Notes: a model not told the origin generated them from the sequence alone. A DNA stretch of 64,000 bases from Dendrobium chrysotoxum (GCA_019925795.1 CM034300.1:32785591-32849590); one strand, 5' to 3'; positions 9,878 through 21,963 are shown, numbered from the stretch's first letter. Made by a program: numbers and translations.

Positions 9878-12800
9878 GGATCCTCTCAAAAAAGACCTTG
9901 TGAGAGCATGTGGTACCTAGACAGTGGCTGCTCGAGACATATGACTGGAGACATGAAGCAGTTTATGACACTAGAGACCAGGTCAGGAGGCAAGGTGACT
10001 TTAGGAGACAACACCACTAGGAAAGTGGTGGGCTCAGGTATCATTAAAAATTCTAAAAATTTTATAATTAAAAATGCTCTGGTAGTTGATAATTTAAAGA
10101 ACAATCTTTTAAGTATTAGTCAACTATATGACAACAGCTTTGATATAAAGTTTCTTTCTAACAAATGCATGATTAGCTTAGATGATAAATTTGTGTTAGA
10201 AGGAAAATGGATGTGTTACGACTCGGGCTCATGAGTTCTTATTTTAATGATAACAAACATTTGGCTCATATCTCCTAATACTTGAAATGTATATTTATCT
10301 ATGTGTATACTAACATTTCAGGAAACATCATGCACCATCCAACAAAGAATCAAGGCTCAAGAATGGGTAGAATAGGTTATGATGTGTGTTATTTGTAATT
10401 CTCATTAATGAACCTTTTGATTTCTTGAGTCAAGTCCTGTAAAGTGTATGTTTTCTTATGACCATGTACACACATACTCAAAGGGAGTGATATCTTGTCA
10501 TATCTAGAAGTTCAACTTTTGAACACATCATACGGGATGATCTGAAGATCGTCCTGGACGATCTGGTCATTGAACTAATCATCCTGGCCGATTCTTGAAT
10601 TGTCCTGAACAATCCATTACGATCTCAAAACCCTAGCCGCTATAATAATTCAGGCAAGATTGTAAGTTTATATTTGTGGTCTAATCATCCAGGACGATCC
10701 ATATCGTAGTGGACGATCTATGACAATATTGCCTCAATTAATACTGTAATTATTCAATCAAATATGCATAATTTGATATTCTGATCGTCCGGGACGATTT
10801 GTGCAAAATTTGTACTGATCGTGCTGGACTATCCTAGGATCGTACGGGACTATCAGGTCAAATTCTGCACATCATCTTGGACGATCCTGAGATCGTCCTG
10901 GACGATGTTTGGCGGTAGAATTGAGTTTTTAAGGTTTTCTGAAGCCGTCTTTTGGAGCACATCGTCCTAGATGATCCTGTGATCGTCCTGGACGATCTTT
11001 GGCGGCAGAATTGAGTTTTTAGGGTTTTCTAAAACCGACTTTTGGAGCACATCGTCCTGGATGATCCGCAATCGTCCTGGACGATCTTTGCCGCCAGAAC
11101 TAATTTGGAAGGGTTTTTGGAGCTCTTTATTTATGATTTCTCAAGGCACTTGATATGTGTCTTTGGAAGCCATTGAGGCTTCGTTCTTTTGAAGAAAACT
11201 TGAAGAGAGAACTTGAAAGGGAGAGAGGAAAGGGTGGAGTTTGAGAGGGAGAAGAGCCTGGGAAGGGGGATTCTCGAGTGAGTGTGAGAGGGTTCACACA
11301 GTTTCTCCGGCAAGCTTGCACCTAAGTACCATCGGATTCAAGGGTCATCTCGAGGGAGGTTTTGGGAAGAAGAAGATCTCTTTGGTGTTAAAGGTCTCGG
11401 CTACTCCGCCGCACTGGAGAAGGTGGAAGTGATTTTGTAAGGGCTTCTCCGCCTAGCTGTGGGGGCTGAAGGAGAGACACTATTTAGTTTAGTGCAATAC
11501 TTGGAGGGTGCCTCCGAGGAGTGGACGTAGGTCAGGTTGGACCGAACCACTATAAATCCGGTGTGTTCTTTCTTATTATTTTCCGCACTTTATTTTGTTG
11601 TGATTATCTACTTGGGTGATATCTGTGATTGATCTTTTTATCAATGTTTTAATTCGTTTCCGCTGCACATTATAAAAAGATTTTTGTTTTATTTTAAATA
11701 TCCAATTCACCCCCCCTCTTGGTTAGCCTCGAGACTAGTTCATCAGGGCTTAACATCCCTATCAAACTTTCAGGATGAACAATGTTTATATGTTGGACTT
11801 AAATTGCATTGAAAACTCAAATCCTTTATGTTTAAAAACATTAGCTTATGACTCTTGGCAATGGCATAGGAGACTATACCATGTTAACATGAAAACACTT
11901 AGAAGTATCACTCAGAAAGACCTAGTTAGAGGCATACCTAAGTTAAACTTCACTAAGGACCACCTATGTGATGCCTTCCAACTAGGAAAATAAGTAAAAT
12001 CATCATTTCATTCAATCAAGGATATCAACACCACCAAGCCACTATAAATTCTTCACATGGACCTATTTGGACCTTAGTGAAGTTTTAAACCTCCTCCACT
12101 TGGATTCAAAGGAAATTAGGATGTGAAATCTCAACAATCTATAGTACCACAATGGAGAATTTGAGAATGATAAGTTTGAATCATTCTGTCAAGAGATAGG
12201 AATAGAATATAACTTCTCTGCCTCTAGGACTCCTCAACAAAATGGAATAGCTGAGTGAAAGAATAGAACCTTGGTAGAAGCTGCTAGGGCAATGCTATCT
12301 GAATATAGTCTTCCTAGATATTTTTGGGTAGAAGTAGTGAATACTTCTTATTATGTTTTAAATAGGGTAAATATTAGACAAAAATTGAATAAGATACCCT
12401 GTGAACTACTTAGGGGTAGTACATCCAATCATTCTCACTTATATATTTTTGGTTGCAAATACTTTATCTTAATCAATGGTAAGTCACCCTTAGGAAAGTT
12501 TGATCCTAAATTTGATAAAGGCTTCTTCTTAGGTTATTGATCTGTAGGTAAAGCCTATAGAATCTTTAATAAAAGGACCCTTATAGTAGAAGAATCTACC
12601 CATGTTGTATTTGATGAATCATATAAGACTTTTGAACCTAATCCTGAAGATGAAGAGGTTGAGGTCACTCAAGGGATAGAAAACATTGCAATGGAGAATA
12701 GAGTAGAACCTCAGGAGTGTTTTCCAAGAGATTGGAGATACTTTTCTAGTCATCCTAGAGAACTGATTCTAGGAAACCCATTAGAAGGTGTAAAAACTAG

Positions 12801-14382
12801 GCATGGACTTAAGAAAGAAGTTAGTCATTTTTCATATATTTCTATGATTTAACCTACCAACATAAATCAAGCCTTGGAAGATGAATTTTGGATCCTAGCA
12901 ATGAAAGAAGATTTAAACCAATTTGTTGGGAATGATGTGTGGGAATTAGTCCAAAGACCTAAGGAATAAAATGTGGTTGGAACAAAGTGGGTCTTTAAGA
13001 ATAAGGTGAATGACTCTGGAATAGTAGTAATAAATAAAGCCATATTAGTAGCAAAGGGGTATAACCAAATTGAGGGAATAGATTTTGAGGAAACCATTCC
13101 CCCAGTAGCTAGACTAGAAGCCATCAGGCTACTCTTAGCCTTTGCTTACTTCAAGTGTTTCAAATTATATCAATTAAATGTTAAGAGTGCTTTCCTAAAT
13201 AGGGTAATCAAAGAAGATGTTTATGTAGAACAACCCCAAGATTTGAAAACTCGTAATTTGTAAATTATGTGTTTAAATTAAAAAAGGCCCTATATGGATA
13301 AAAGCAAGCACCCAGAGCCTGGTATGAAAGACTCAGTACATTCCTACTAGATAGAGGTTTTATTAAGGATAGTGTAGACACCACCGTCTTCTTAAAAAAG
13401 GTATGAGATGAGATACTCATTATTCTAATTTATGTAGATGTCATCTTGTTTGGATCTTCAGAGAAAAACCATTAGCGATGAATTTTCAAAATCAATGAGT
13501 GACGAGTTTGAAATGAGTATGATGAGAGAACTTAATTACTTTCTTCGATTTAGTGTAAAGTAGATGGAAGATGGAACATTCCTTAGCCAATCTAAGTACA
13601 TCAAGGATATTCTAAAAAAGTATGAAATGGATAATACTAAAGCCATGAATACTCACATGAGTTCTAACATTCAATTAGATAGTGATTCAAATGGAAAGTA
13701 AGTAGACCAGAATAAGTATAGGGGAATAATTGGATCACTTTTATATTTAACTGCCAGTAGACTAGATATAATATTTGGTGTATGTCTTTGCGCTTACTTT
13801 CAAGCTGACCCAAAAGAGTCCCATATGACTGCTGTCAAGAGAATCCTTAGATATCTAACAGGGACCCCAAACTTAGGAATTTGGTATCCTAGACATGGCG
13901 TTATGTTTGAAATCTTATGGTATTCAGATTTTGACTTTACTGGATATATAGTAGATAGAAAAAGAACATAGGGTACCTATCAATTTATAGGATAATCCTT
14001 AGTTTTATGCTCCAGTAGAAAACAAAATTTGGTAGCACTTTCAACGACTGAAGCAGAATATATAGCGGTAGGAAGATGTGTTGCTCAAGTTTTATGGTTA
14101 AAAAACCAGTTTTTAGATCATGTACTACCTGTATGAACCATCCTAATAATATGCGACAACACTAGTGTAATTTGCATATCTGAAAATCTAATTCGACACT
14201 CACGAACAAAATATATAGACAATAGGCATCACTTCATTAGAGATCATGTAGCCAAGGGCAATATTGAACTGCACCATATTACTACTAGAGATCAATTGGC
14301 TGACATATTCATAAAACCATTAGCTTATGACACCATTAGCATCTTGAGAATAAAATTAAGTGTCATAGACATTCATGCTTAA
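9878..14382 (+). pseudogene. pol: pol of element C, split by solo LTR D
   Basis: Remnant copia polyprotein: protease with L-D-S-G-C-S-R-H-M-T-G-D (9908-9955) and its end at 10208. After D come pre-integrase (11775-11993), integrase with an internal deletion near 12070 removing part of the core, integrase C-terminus (12271-12540), RT (12973-13263 and on) and RNase H to the TAA at 14382. The RT active site reads Y-V-D-V near 13430, the second catalytic Asp being lost. RNase H landmarks T-T-E-A-E-Y (14040-14065) and the H-H-F-I-R-D-H block (about 14225) remain. Many stops and shifts make it non-functional. Confidence 0.9.
10214..11772 (+). repeat. Solo LTR D with perfect 5-bp target duplication
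   Basis: 1559 bp, TGTTACGACT to CTTTCA, flanked by GGATG at 10209-10213 and 11773-11777. Removing it and one GGATG restores the pol reading of element C. There is no internal sequence, so it is a solo LTR, the usual product of recombination between the two LTRs of one element. The palindrome array is at 10527-11085, with pairs at 10527/10548 (6-bp spacer) and 11051/11071 (5-bp). Same family as H (50974-52421), distinct from A/B/E, C and F/G at its start. Confidence 0.95.
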
Positions 14383-14524
14383 TTAAAAAAAAATAAAATT
14401 TCTTGCGTTTGTGCTTCTTTGTGTTGTTAAAAAAAAATAAAAAATTAAAAAAAAAACAAAAAAGGGGTTTCCTATTCTTTTGACACTCATCTTTATGACA
14501 CCAAAATCTTGATTTTCATTGCAT
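14383..14524 (+). other. Short noncoding spacer after pol of element C
   Basis: A-rich stretch between the pol stop and the internal palindrome array. Nothing recognisable. The longer 3' noncoding block found in F, E and G at this place is not evident. Confidence 0.5.
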
Positions 14525-14977
14525 ATCATACTGTACGATTTAATATCATACTGTATGATCCATTCTAATACACAAATCACAACCTTTAATCCCATCAACG
14601 ATCCCGATATACGTGCTGGTGCATACATCATACTGTACGAATCACCATCATACTATATGATACGTACTATTGACCATCATATTGTATGAACCACCACTCG
14701 TACTAAATGATCTACATGTCAAACTGGATTTGGAAGAATTAAAACTCGATCGATATGATCATTATTGCTATTCGTACTGTATGAACACTTATTCGTACTG
14801 TATGAAACCTTTTGTCAAAGGCCGTACCGCCAACTCCTCGGGACAAACACCTCTCTCTGGATTGTCTAATATGATCCTGATCGTAATATATAATTTGACT
14901 ACATTTTTTTTAACAAGCCATCCAGAAAAATTAAATCACCTAATCATAATGTACAAACCAATATCATATTGTACGAT
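14525..14977. repeat. Internal palindrome array upstream of ORF3 (element C)
   Basis: Copies of ATCATACTGTACGAT and close variants, mostly in pairs with 5 bases between (14525-14539 with ATCATACTGTATGAT five bases on; 14963-14977 with its upstream partner). This is the same core as in the LTR of C (16909-17580) and differs from the core of the F and G families. It ends 13 bp before a TATAAAT box. Confidence 0.88.
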
Positions 14978-14990
14978 CATCTAGAAAATC

Positions 14991-14997
14991 TATAAAT
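14991..14997 (+). promoter_or_regulatory. TATA box of a predicted internal promoter for ORF3 (element C)
   Basis: TATAAAT directly after the palindrome array and 77 bp before the ORF3 start codon. A pyrimidine-rich leader follows. Element F has the same arrangement with 79 bp. Promoter activity is inferred. Confidence 0.55.
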
Positions 14998-15067
14998 TGG
15001 AGGGATTCTTTAGATTAAATCACTCACACCTTCTCCAAATCCCTGATCCCTTCAAGATTTCTATCCT

Positions 15068-16156
15068 ATGGCTAGTGGAAGCAAATGAGCTCCTCCTCCT
15101 CTCAGCTGTTCAACGACTGTTTTCTCTCCATCACTGATGAAAAAGCCTACACCAAGTTCAAAGTGGCAAATATTACTCAGTCACGTATGCTTAACCAAGC
15201 CGCTTTACAATTCGAGGTTATGAATTCTTTGCCTCGACCACACTTCAATTTCTCCTAACCCTGGCTTTCCCCATTCACTCCAAACTACTCTACGAATTTT
15301 TAGCAATCTTAGGATAGACTTGGAATGCATAACTCTGGCCTCCTTTATATGCAAATGAAATGTTGTTATCATTAAAGCCGACATAGCTGAACACATTGGA
15401 CTCTCCATCGAAGGACCTCATCCCCAATCTCTCCTCACTAATGATTATGATTGGCCCTCTTTAATATGCTACTTAAAAATGTGCCCTTCAATCAATATCT
15501 ACCACTTATCCAAAGTCTCACTCAGAATGCCCGTGTTATCCAGCACGTTCTTTGAACGTCGATTATACCAAAAGCTGGAGATCGTATACACATTACCCCT
15601 CTTTTGCCTGTAGACACCTACTTAATCATGTCAGCCACCAAATTTGATGAAGCTCAAATGATCTTAGACTACATTCATACCTTATCTGCTCTTCGCTATC
15701 CCAGTGCCTGATTAAAAACAAAATGTTGCCTTAGGCCATGTCATAGGATACATCCTCGACATTAAATATCAACTCCAATATCTTATTCCATCAGATAATC
15801 TTCCTATTTTTTACCTGAACACCACCTTATGTATTTTTTTTCATCGGGGGCATGCGCACGCTGATCCCAATTTTGATGAAGAAGAGGAAGCTGCTCCTGC
15901 GGAAGGACCTCCACCACCACCCATACCACTACCTAGACCTACCTACCCTGCCTACCCTTAGGATGATATTATTCAATGGCTTGATCGACTGAAAACTTGA
16001 CTGGATTATCAGATTGACCAATAACACTGCCACCATGATGAAAAATGATGGTTTGGCAAACGATTCGCCTCGATCGATCAACAATTCATGTCCATCCATC
16101 AGCACTTTCAGCCACCTCCACCACCACCACAACCTGATTAGGATCCTAACTTTTAA
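15068..16156 (+). pseudogene. ORF3 of element C, unknown function (frameshifted)
   Basis: A third reading frame downstream of pol. From the ATG at 15068 to the TAA at 16156 it can be followed through several frameshifts. It aligns by eye with ORF3 of F: an N-terminal part with L-L-Y-E-F near 15275-15300, a middle part with A-L-G-H-V-I-G-Y-I-L near 15730, and a Pro-rich, acidic stretch (15870-15955). A hydrophilic C-terminus with a final Pro run follows (16080-16135). No signal peptide or membrane segment stood out. The position fits the env-like frame of SIRE-type elements, but the sequence looks as much like the poorly known plant retroelement 3' proteins. I assign no function. Confidence 0.7.
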
Positions 16157-16595
16157 TTGCTTTAGTTTATTTGTGTTCTTTAGTTCATTCTATTGTCTTG
16201 TATTCTCTTGTACTGGTTGTGTTGCTTTTGCTTGTGTAGAGAGTTCTTCTCTTTTTTCTACTGTCAAAAGGGGGAGACGTTCTGTGATGTTATGTTCTTA
16301 ACTTTAATTTTCAATGTAATAAGCTTTTGTTAAGCTCTTAATACTTTTGTTATGCTCTTAAGTTTAATATTCAATGTAATATGCTTTTGTTATACTCGTA
16401 AGCTCATTATTAATTATTGTTGCTTTTATCCTATTTCTATTAATCTCATTATATTCTATTTCTATTAAAAAAATTTCTTTTGGCAATCCTCTCATCTTTT
16501 CAAATTCATCATCTAGTGAGGGGGAGCTAAGGAAGAAATAACATCTATCTTGCCTATCTGATAATATTATTTAACATTACCAAAAAGGGGGAGAT
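16157..16595 (+). other. 3' noncoding region and polypurine tract of element C
   Basis: T-rich, with a repeated GTTATGCTCTTAA-like phrase near 16285-16400. The purine tract AAAAAGGGGGAGA at 16582-16594 directly precedes the LTR and would prime plus-strand DNA synthesis. A second purine run (AAAAGGGGGAGA) is near 16266. Confidence 0.8.
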
Positions 16596-18385
16596 TGTTA
16601 CAATCTAGGATCCCTAGCACTTGATTTAGATGATGATAAATAATATTGACTGAATTAATATGTTCTTCCCTGAAAAATATAAATGTTTTTTTTATTTATG
16701 AGCACTAATATTTCAGGCAAGATACACACCACTTAAGGCTACTGGAGACTCAAGACTGGGTAGAATAGAATGTATAAGAATTTACATTTTGATTTTCTTT
16801 AATTTTTTGTATTATTGAGTCTACCACAAAAGTATGTATGAAAAAGAAGTGACCATGCATACACACAGGGGGAGAGTTTTATTTTAAGATCAATTTTTTT
16901 TAAAGCAGATCGTACTGTACAATTATAAATCGTATTATATGATATGTCATTAAACTCTAGCTTAACGGCTACATTTGAATGATAAGTTTTATAAACTAAT
17001 CATACTGTACAATCTGGATCGTACTGTATGATTTGTTTCAACCTTAAAACCCTAGCCACCAGGATAGTTTTGGTAAGCTTTTAAATTTGATTTTTTAACT
17101 ACTCGTACTGTACGATTATAATCATACGGTACAAAGTATTGAAATCTTACCAAAATTATCCCTTGTAATCAGGCAATTAAATTATAGTTTCTTAATTAGA
17201 TTTGATTATAATATATGATGTCAATCATATTATATGATTAACAGAGATGATTCTGGGTCTTCTCATAGATCGTACTAGACAAAATCATGATTTTCTGCAC
17301 TGATCATCTCGGATGATATTTATATCGTACATGATGATGATCTGAAATGAACTAATTATACTGTACAAATGGTAAAGTGTGGCATGATGAACAGAGATGA
17401 ATTCATTCATCCCATAAGTCATCCCATATGAATAGTTAAAAATAAACGATCAGCCAGTACGATCTCTAGATCGTACTGTACGATGTTCGTAAAATTTATG
17501 AACTGTTCGTCTGCATTCATACTGGATGGATCTATTTTTAAACCGATTATATTGTATGATATTGGATCGTACTGTACAAACAGAATCATCAAAGTTAAAT
17601 TATTAGGGTTTCCTGAAGCCCAATTTAAAAAGAAGTTTTTATTATTTAATAAGTGGTTGTTGAGGCTGAAGTGGACAAAGTAAGGAACTCTTGAGAGGGA
17701 GCTTATAAAGAGATCCAGGGTTTATGAGAGGAAGGAGAAGGTGAGCATGAGCGTGAGGGAGAAGTAGTGTAAGGGGATCACCCGAGTGATCCGAGCTTGC
17801 TGCACGCTTGCTTCTCCTGTGTCTTAGTGAGTCTTGTGAAGGTTCTCTAGGGAGAGAGGCTTCAAATTCAATGTTCTCGAGGTACTCTGCCTTCTCCAGG
17901 AGGGAGAAAAAGGAGAAGGTCCACTGCCGTCACCGAGAGGGTGACATAGCTTCTGGTATTTCGCCACACCGGGGAAGATGAAAGTGAGTCTTGTAAAGGC
18001 TTCTCTGCTTTACTGTGGGAGCAGAAGGAGAGTCAACTTTTATTAGTGCAATACTCATAGTGGAGGACTCTGGGGAGTGGATGTAGGTCAAGTGACCGAA
18101 ACACTATAAAAATTTCTGGTGTGCTTTTTCTGTATTTTCTGCATTTTAATTTTTCGTGCATTTATCTACTGTGCTAACTGCTTGTTGAAAAATCTGATTT
18201 TAAATTATTCATTGTGAGATTTGAAATTATATCATTACTATCATAATTATGAATGAATCATTAGCTTTCGCATCTTACTAGTTAAGTTATTAGCTTAAAA
18301 ATTCATAAAAAATAGAACTCTTGTTTAGGATTTATTTTTAAAATACCAATTCACCCCCCCGCTCTCGGCACACATCAAACTTTCA
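16596..18385 (+). repeat. 3' LTR of element C
   Basis: 1790 bp, TGTTACAATC to CTTTCA. The U3 array at 16909-17580 has CGTACTGTACG-type palindromes with 4-6 base spacers. A TATAAAG box is near 17704. U5 carries the shared LTR block at about 18075-18110 (GTAGGTCAAGTGACC) and ends beside a C-rich tract (18352-18361). Confidence 0.9.
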
Positions 18386-19605
18386 TGAGGAGGTTTGAAC
18401 TTGATTAAGATCATATGGTTAGTGTATTGGATAAGGCAGTGCACTGAACCTAAGAGGTTATGATTTAAGGATGATTTGGTCAACGATGATTGGTCTGGTT
18501 AACTAGGTCAAACCAAGAGTTGGGTTTGCGTCCAACAAATTCAAATGAGTGATTTGAGATCAATGGAGATTGTCTCATACATTAGAATGGCCTATTGGTT
18601 TGAAATGACCATTTGGTCAACAAGGTAGACTTGGTTGACCATGTATGACCAAGTCTTGAATTTGAGAATAATGCACTCCTAATGATTTTTAGGATACATT
18701 GGAGAAGGTTTCATGGCTTTATGTGGATTGGCCATCTTAAGGATTAGAGAAAATTCTAACTTACCCTTAAATGACATTTTGGTCATTTAGATCCTAGTCA
18801 ACTGTGGGTCAACCTGGGTCCCCCAATGTGCAATTTTATGTTCAACATATTATAAAAAGGATTATGGATTTGGTCAAATATTTTGGAGAAGATCCCAATG
18901 TTAAATTCCACAAGGTGGAAGGTCTAGTGGCATAAGTGTAAATAGTTGAAGGTTTTGTAGCCTTTGGAATTCAATTCGGTTTCTCTGTTTAAAGGCCTTA
19001 TATTGGACTCAAATCTCTAAGGTTGACTCTAGGGACATGTGTAATCAATATTAACTTGATAGATCTTTAATTGGGGGTCATTTGACTAGGTTTTGAAGTG
19101 ATTGAAAAATCACCCAAAAAGGGTTATAGGACATGGGCCTTTAACCATAAATTTTGGTCTAGAATTCTAGATTTGAATATAGTTTTGAATTTGATTGATT
19201 TAATTTAAATTATCCACATCAATGGAAAATAATTTAGTGTTCTTTATGATTGGATAAAGGAAGTCAAGTGGTGATCACTAGGTGCTAGTGCATTAGGTAG
19301 GGCAATGTACTGAGTCACCTAGCTACAACACAAGACTACAGCTTCAAGTAATCTTAAATGGAAATCAATTGGATGATTGAAGTGAATTAAAGACTATATG
19401 TTTGAAGTTTGAATGACCACAGATATGTGCAGGCTAATGCTTAAAGTGTAGATTAAATTATGGATGATTGATAGCTAGTTGGTTATCAACCTTCAGATTA
19501 ATATACAGGAGTTTGGATAGATCCTGATGACCACATAAAGAAATGGGGTCACATCTACCCTTGATTAGAAAAAAAAGCTCAAGTGGTTCCTAAAAGGGTG
19601 TGCTA
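18386..19605. other. Unclassified old repeat, related to 53090-53760
   Basis: No gene. The stretch 18600-19250 parallels 52880-53700 by eye: TTGGTCA/TTGACC-rich text, CCTAGTCAACT, GGTCTAGTGGCATA against GGTCTAGTGGTATA, and a shared TTGAAGGTTTT. Both copies sit on the 3' side of the two minus-strand gypsy copies, so this is probably their LTR or 3' UTR. It continues after element F at 31860. Confidence 0.5.
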
Positions 19606-19610
19606 TAATA

Positions 19611-21416
19611 TGTTGCAAATCCGGACTCATGGATTATAATTTTGATGATAACAAATATTTCTATTTCTGTTTGATTGCCTAACCTTTCAGATCGAGAAAA
19701 TCAAGTGCAGTTTAAGCCAGCTTAACATTGGGTGTGCTTGTGTTCGAATGTAATTTTTTCCCTTTTTTGAGTCAAATGTAATGTAATGGATCCCCAAGCT
19801 AAGTAACCTTACACACACACTCTCAGGGGGAGAATTTTAGTGAGTTAGAGTTCCTGTTCTAATTTTGATCATATCAACCTAGACGATCCATTATAGACAA
19901 GAACCCTAATTAGGGTAGCCATGTTAAGTCAGTCTGATTAAGCAGATCATCCTGAATGATCCCCTATCATCCAAGATGATATGATCAAATCAAAACTTAT
20001 CAGTCGCTAGACTTATTTAGGCGGGTTTTTATTTTAGGATTTCTATCTAATCGTACAGGATGATATACGTATCATCCTGGATAATTTATTACAATCATGC
20101 CTAAATTAATTAGGTTATTAAGGAAAGTAATTAAGGACTAATTGATCAATCACATCATCTGAGATGATCGCAAGATCATCCTAGATGATTAGTTATAAAT
20201 CCTTGTCATCTAATATAGCTTTCCTGGATGACCCGACCGATGAGTAGGATGATATGGCCGTAGTTGTACTAATTATACATAACGATAGACTTATCATCCT
20301 AGACGATCAGTTATATTGAAATCATCCAGCATAGTTATCTTGGATGACCCGACAGATGTGCTGGATGATATTGGTCATTTTTGAACTAATCGTACAGGAT
20401 GATAGACATATCATCCAGGATGATCAAGTAATTTTCTATAGATTATCCAGACTTTTCTCCTGGATTTCCTGAACTATGTGCTGGAGGATATTCTTGATTT
20501 AGAACTAATCAGCCAGGTTGATCGCAGGATCATCTTGGATGATCAGAACAAACCATGTCTTCTAATCATCCAGAAGAACCAGATCATCTAGGTCAAAAGG
20601 GGCTGATTTGTACTGATTATACAAGACGATCGCAGGATCATCCTGGATGATCTTTGATGGTAAGTTAAAATTTAGGAAAATTTTTGAGCCCTTTTTTTAA
20701 GCTATTTTATTTATTAATGGTAAGACTTTTTGCTGCTGTCCTCACCTGAGAGATTCTTGAGGGGGAGAGGGAAAGCTTGGGAGAAAGAGAGAGAGAGGAT
20801 CTTATGAGGGGGAGTTTGTGAGGTGTTCACAAAGTTTCTTCAAGCAAGGATTTGAGTCATCTTCTCCAGTCATCATTATTTATTCCTTGGTAGCTCTGTG
20901 GGAAGGATCGTTAGCAAGAAGATCATGGTTCTCTTCCTGCTTCAGGAGGAAGTAAAAGGTGGTAAGATTCTCTTCCTACTTCAGGAGGAAGCAAAAGGAG
21001 TTTGGATTCTTTGCCTTCTTCAAGAGGAAGAAAAAGGAGTTTAGGTTCTCTAACTCACTGAGGTTGGTGAAAAGGAGTTTTTGTAAAGGCTTCTTCGCCT
21101 TAATATTGGAGTAGAAGGAGAGTCACAATGTTTTAGTGCAATAACGGGAGGGGAGGCTCTGGGGAGTGGATGTAGGTCAAGTTGACCAAACCACTATAAA
21201 ATCTGGTGTGTTCTTTCTGTTACTGTTCTGTTTTTTAATTTCTGCACTTTTCTTTTCGGTGGATGATCATGTGGTTAAAGTTATAATTTTGGTTGATTGA
21301 TCATCTCCACATCAACGTGCAATTGCATTTATTTTTAAACATTCAAAAAGGGTTTTCAAAATTATTTTTTCTTAAGAATTTTTAAAACTGCCAATTCACG
21401 CCCGAACAAACTTTCA
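19611..21416 (+). repeat. 5' LTR of element F
   Basis: 1806 bp, TGTTGCAAAT to CTTTCA. The palindrome array at 19946-20651 uses ATCATCCNGGATGAT-type units. Pairs are mostly 6 bases apart and one pair, 19946/19966, is 5 apart. A T/A-rich TATA-like stretch is at 20690-20715. U5 has three to four imperfect 40-bp hairpin units (20925-21080) and the shared LTR block near 21150-21200. Confidence 0.92.
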
Positions 21417-21963
21417 AGTGGTATCAGAGCGGGAAGGATCGTTAGCAAGAAGATCGTGGTTCTCTTCCTGCTTCAGGAGGAAGTAAAAGGTGGTAAGATT
21501 CTCTTCCTACTTCAGGAGGAAGCAAAAGGAGTTTGGATTCTTTGCCTTCTTCAAGAGGAAGAAAAAGGAGTTTGGGTTCTCTAACTCACTGAGGTTGGTG
21601 AAAAGGAGTTTTTATAAAGGCTTCTTCGCCTTAATATTGGAGTAGAAGGAGAGTCACAATGTTTTAGTGCAATACCGGGAGGGGAGGCTCTGGGGAGTGG
21701 ATGTAGGTCAAGTTGACCAAACCACTATAAAATCTGGTGTGTTCTTTCTGTTACTGTTCTGTTTTTTAATTTCTGCACTTTTCTTTCTGGTGGATGATCA
21801 TGTGGTTAAAGTTATAATTTTGGTTGATTGATCATCTCCACATCAACGTGCAATTGCATTTATTTTTAAACATTCAAAAAGGGTTTTCAAAATTATTTTT
21901 TCTTAAGAATTTTTAAAACTGCCAATTCACGCCCGAACAAACTTTCAAGTGGTATCAGAGCGG
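20902..21963 (+). repeat. 531-bp tandem duplication of U5 plus primer site
   Basis: 20902-21432 is repeated as 21433-21963 with only a few differences (for example A/G near 20925 and 21456). The junction is at GCGGGA, where the primer site of the first copy runs into U5 of the second. Both copies contain the LTR end and a primer site. Confidence 0.93.
21419..21433 (+). other. First primer-binding site of element F
   Basis: TGGTATCAGAGCGGG, complementary to initiator tRNA-Met, ending the first duplication unit. Confidence 0.88.

Larger units (their letters stand above)
8640..18385 (+). mobile_element. Ty1/copia element C, gag to 3' LTR (second palindrome family)
   Basis: Plus-strand element whose 5' LTR and first half of gag lie beyond the B insertion. 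In order: gag fragment, predicted intron, pol (split by solo LTR D), an internal palindrome array with TATA box, ORF3, polypurine tract and 3' LTR (16596-18385). Its palindromes have the core CGTACTGTACG rather than CGTCCNGGACG, so it is a distinct family. The coding parts are heavily decayed, consistent with it being the oldest copia copy of the left nest. The five bases after the LTR, TGAGG at 18386-18390, are the expected target duplication. Confidence 0.88.

Noticed and set aside
10214..11772. D as the 5' LTR of a further nested full element
   Set aside because: Both ends are intact with the same GGATG duplication, and the pol of C continues directly after it.
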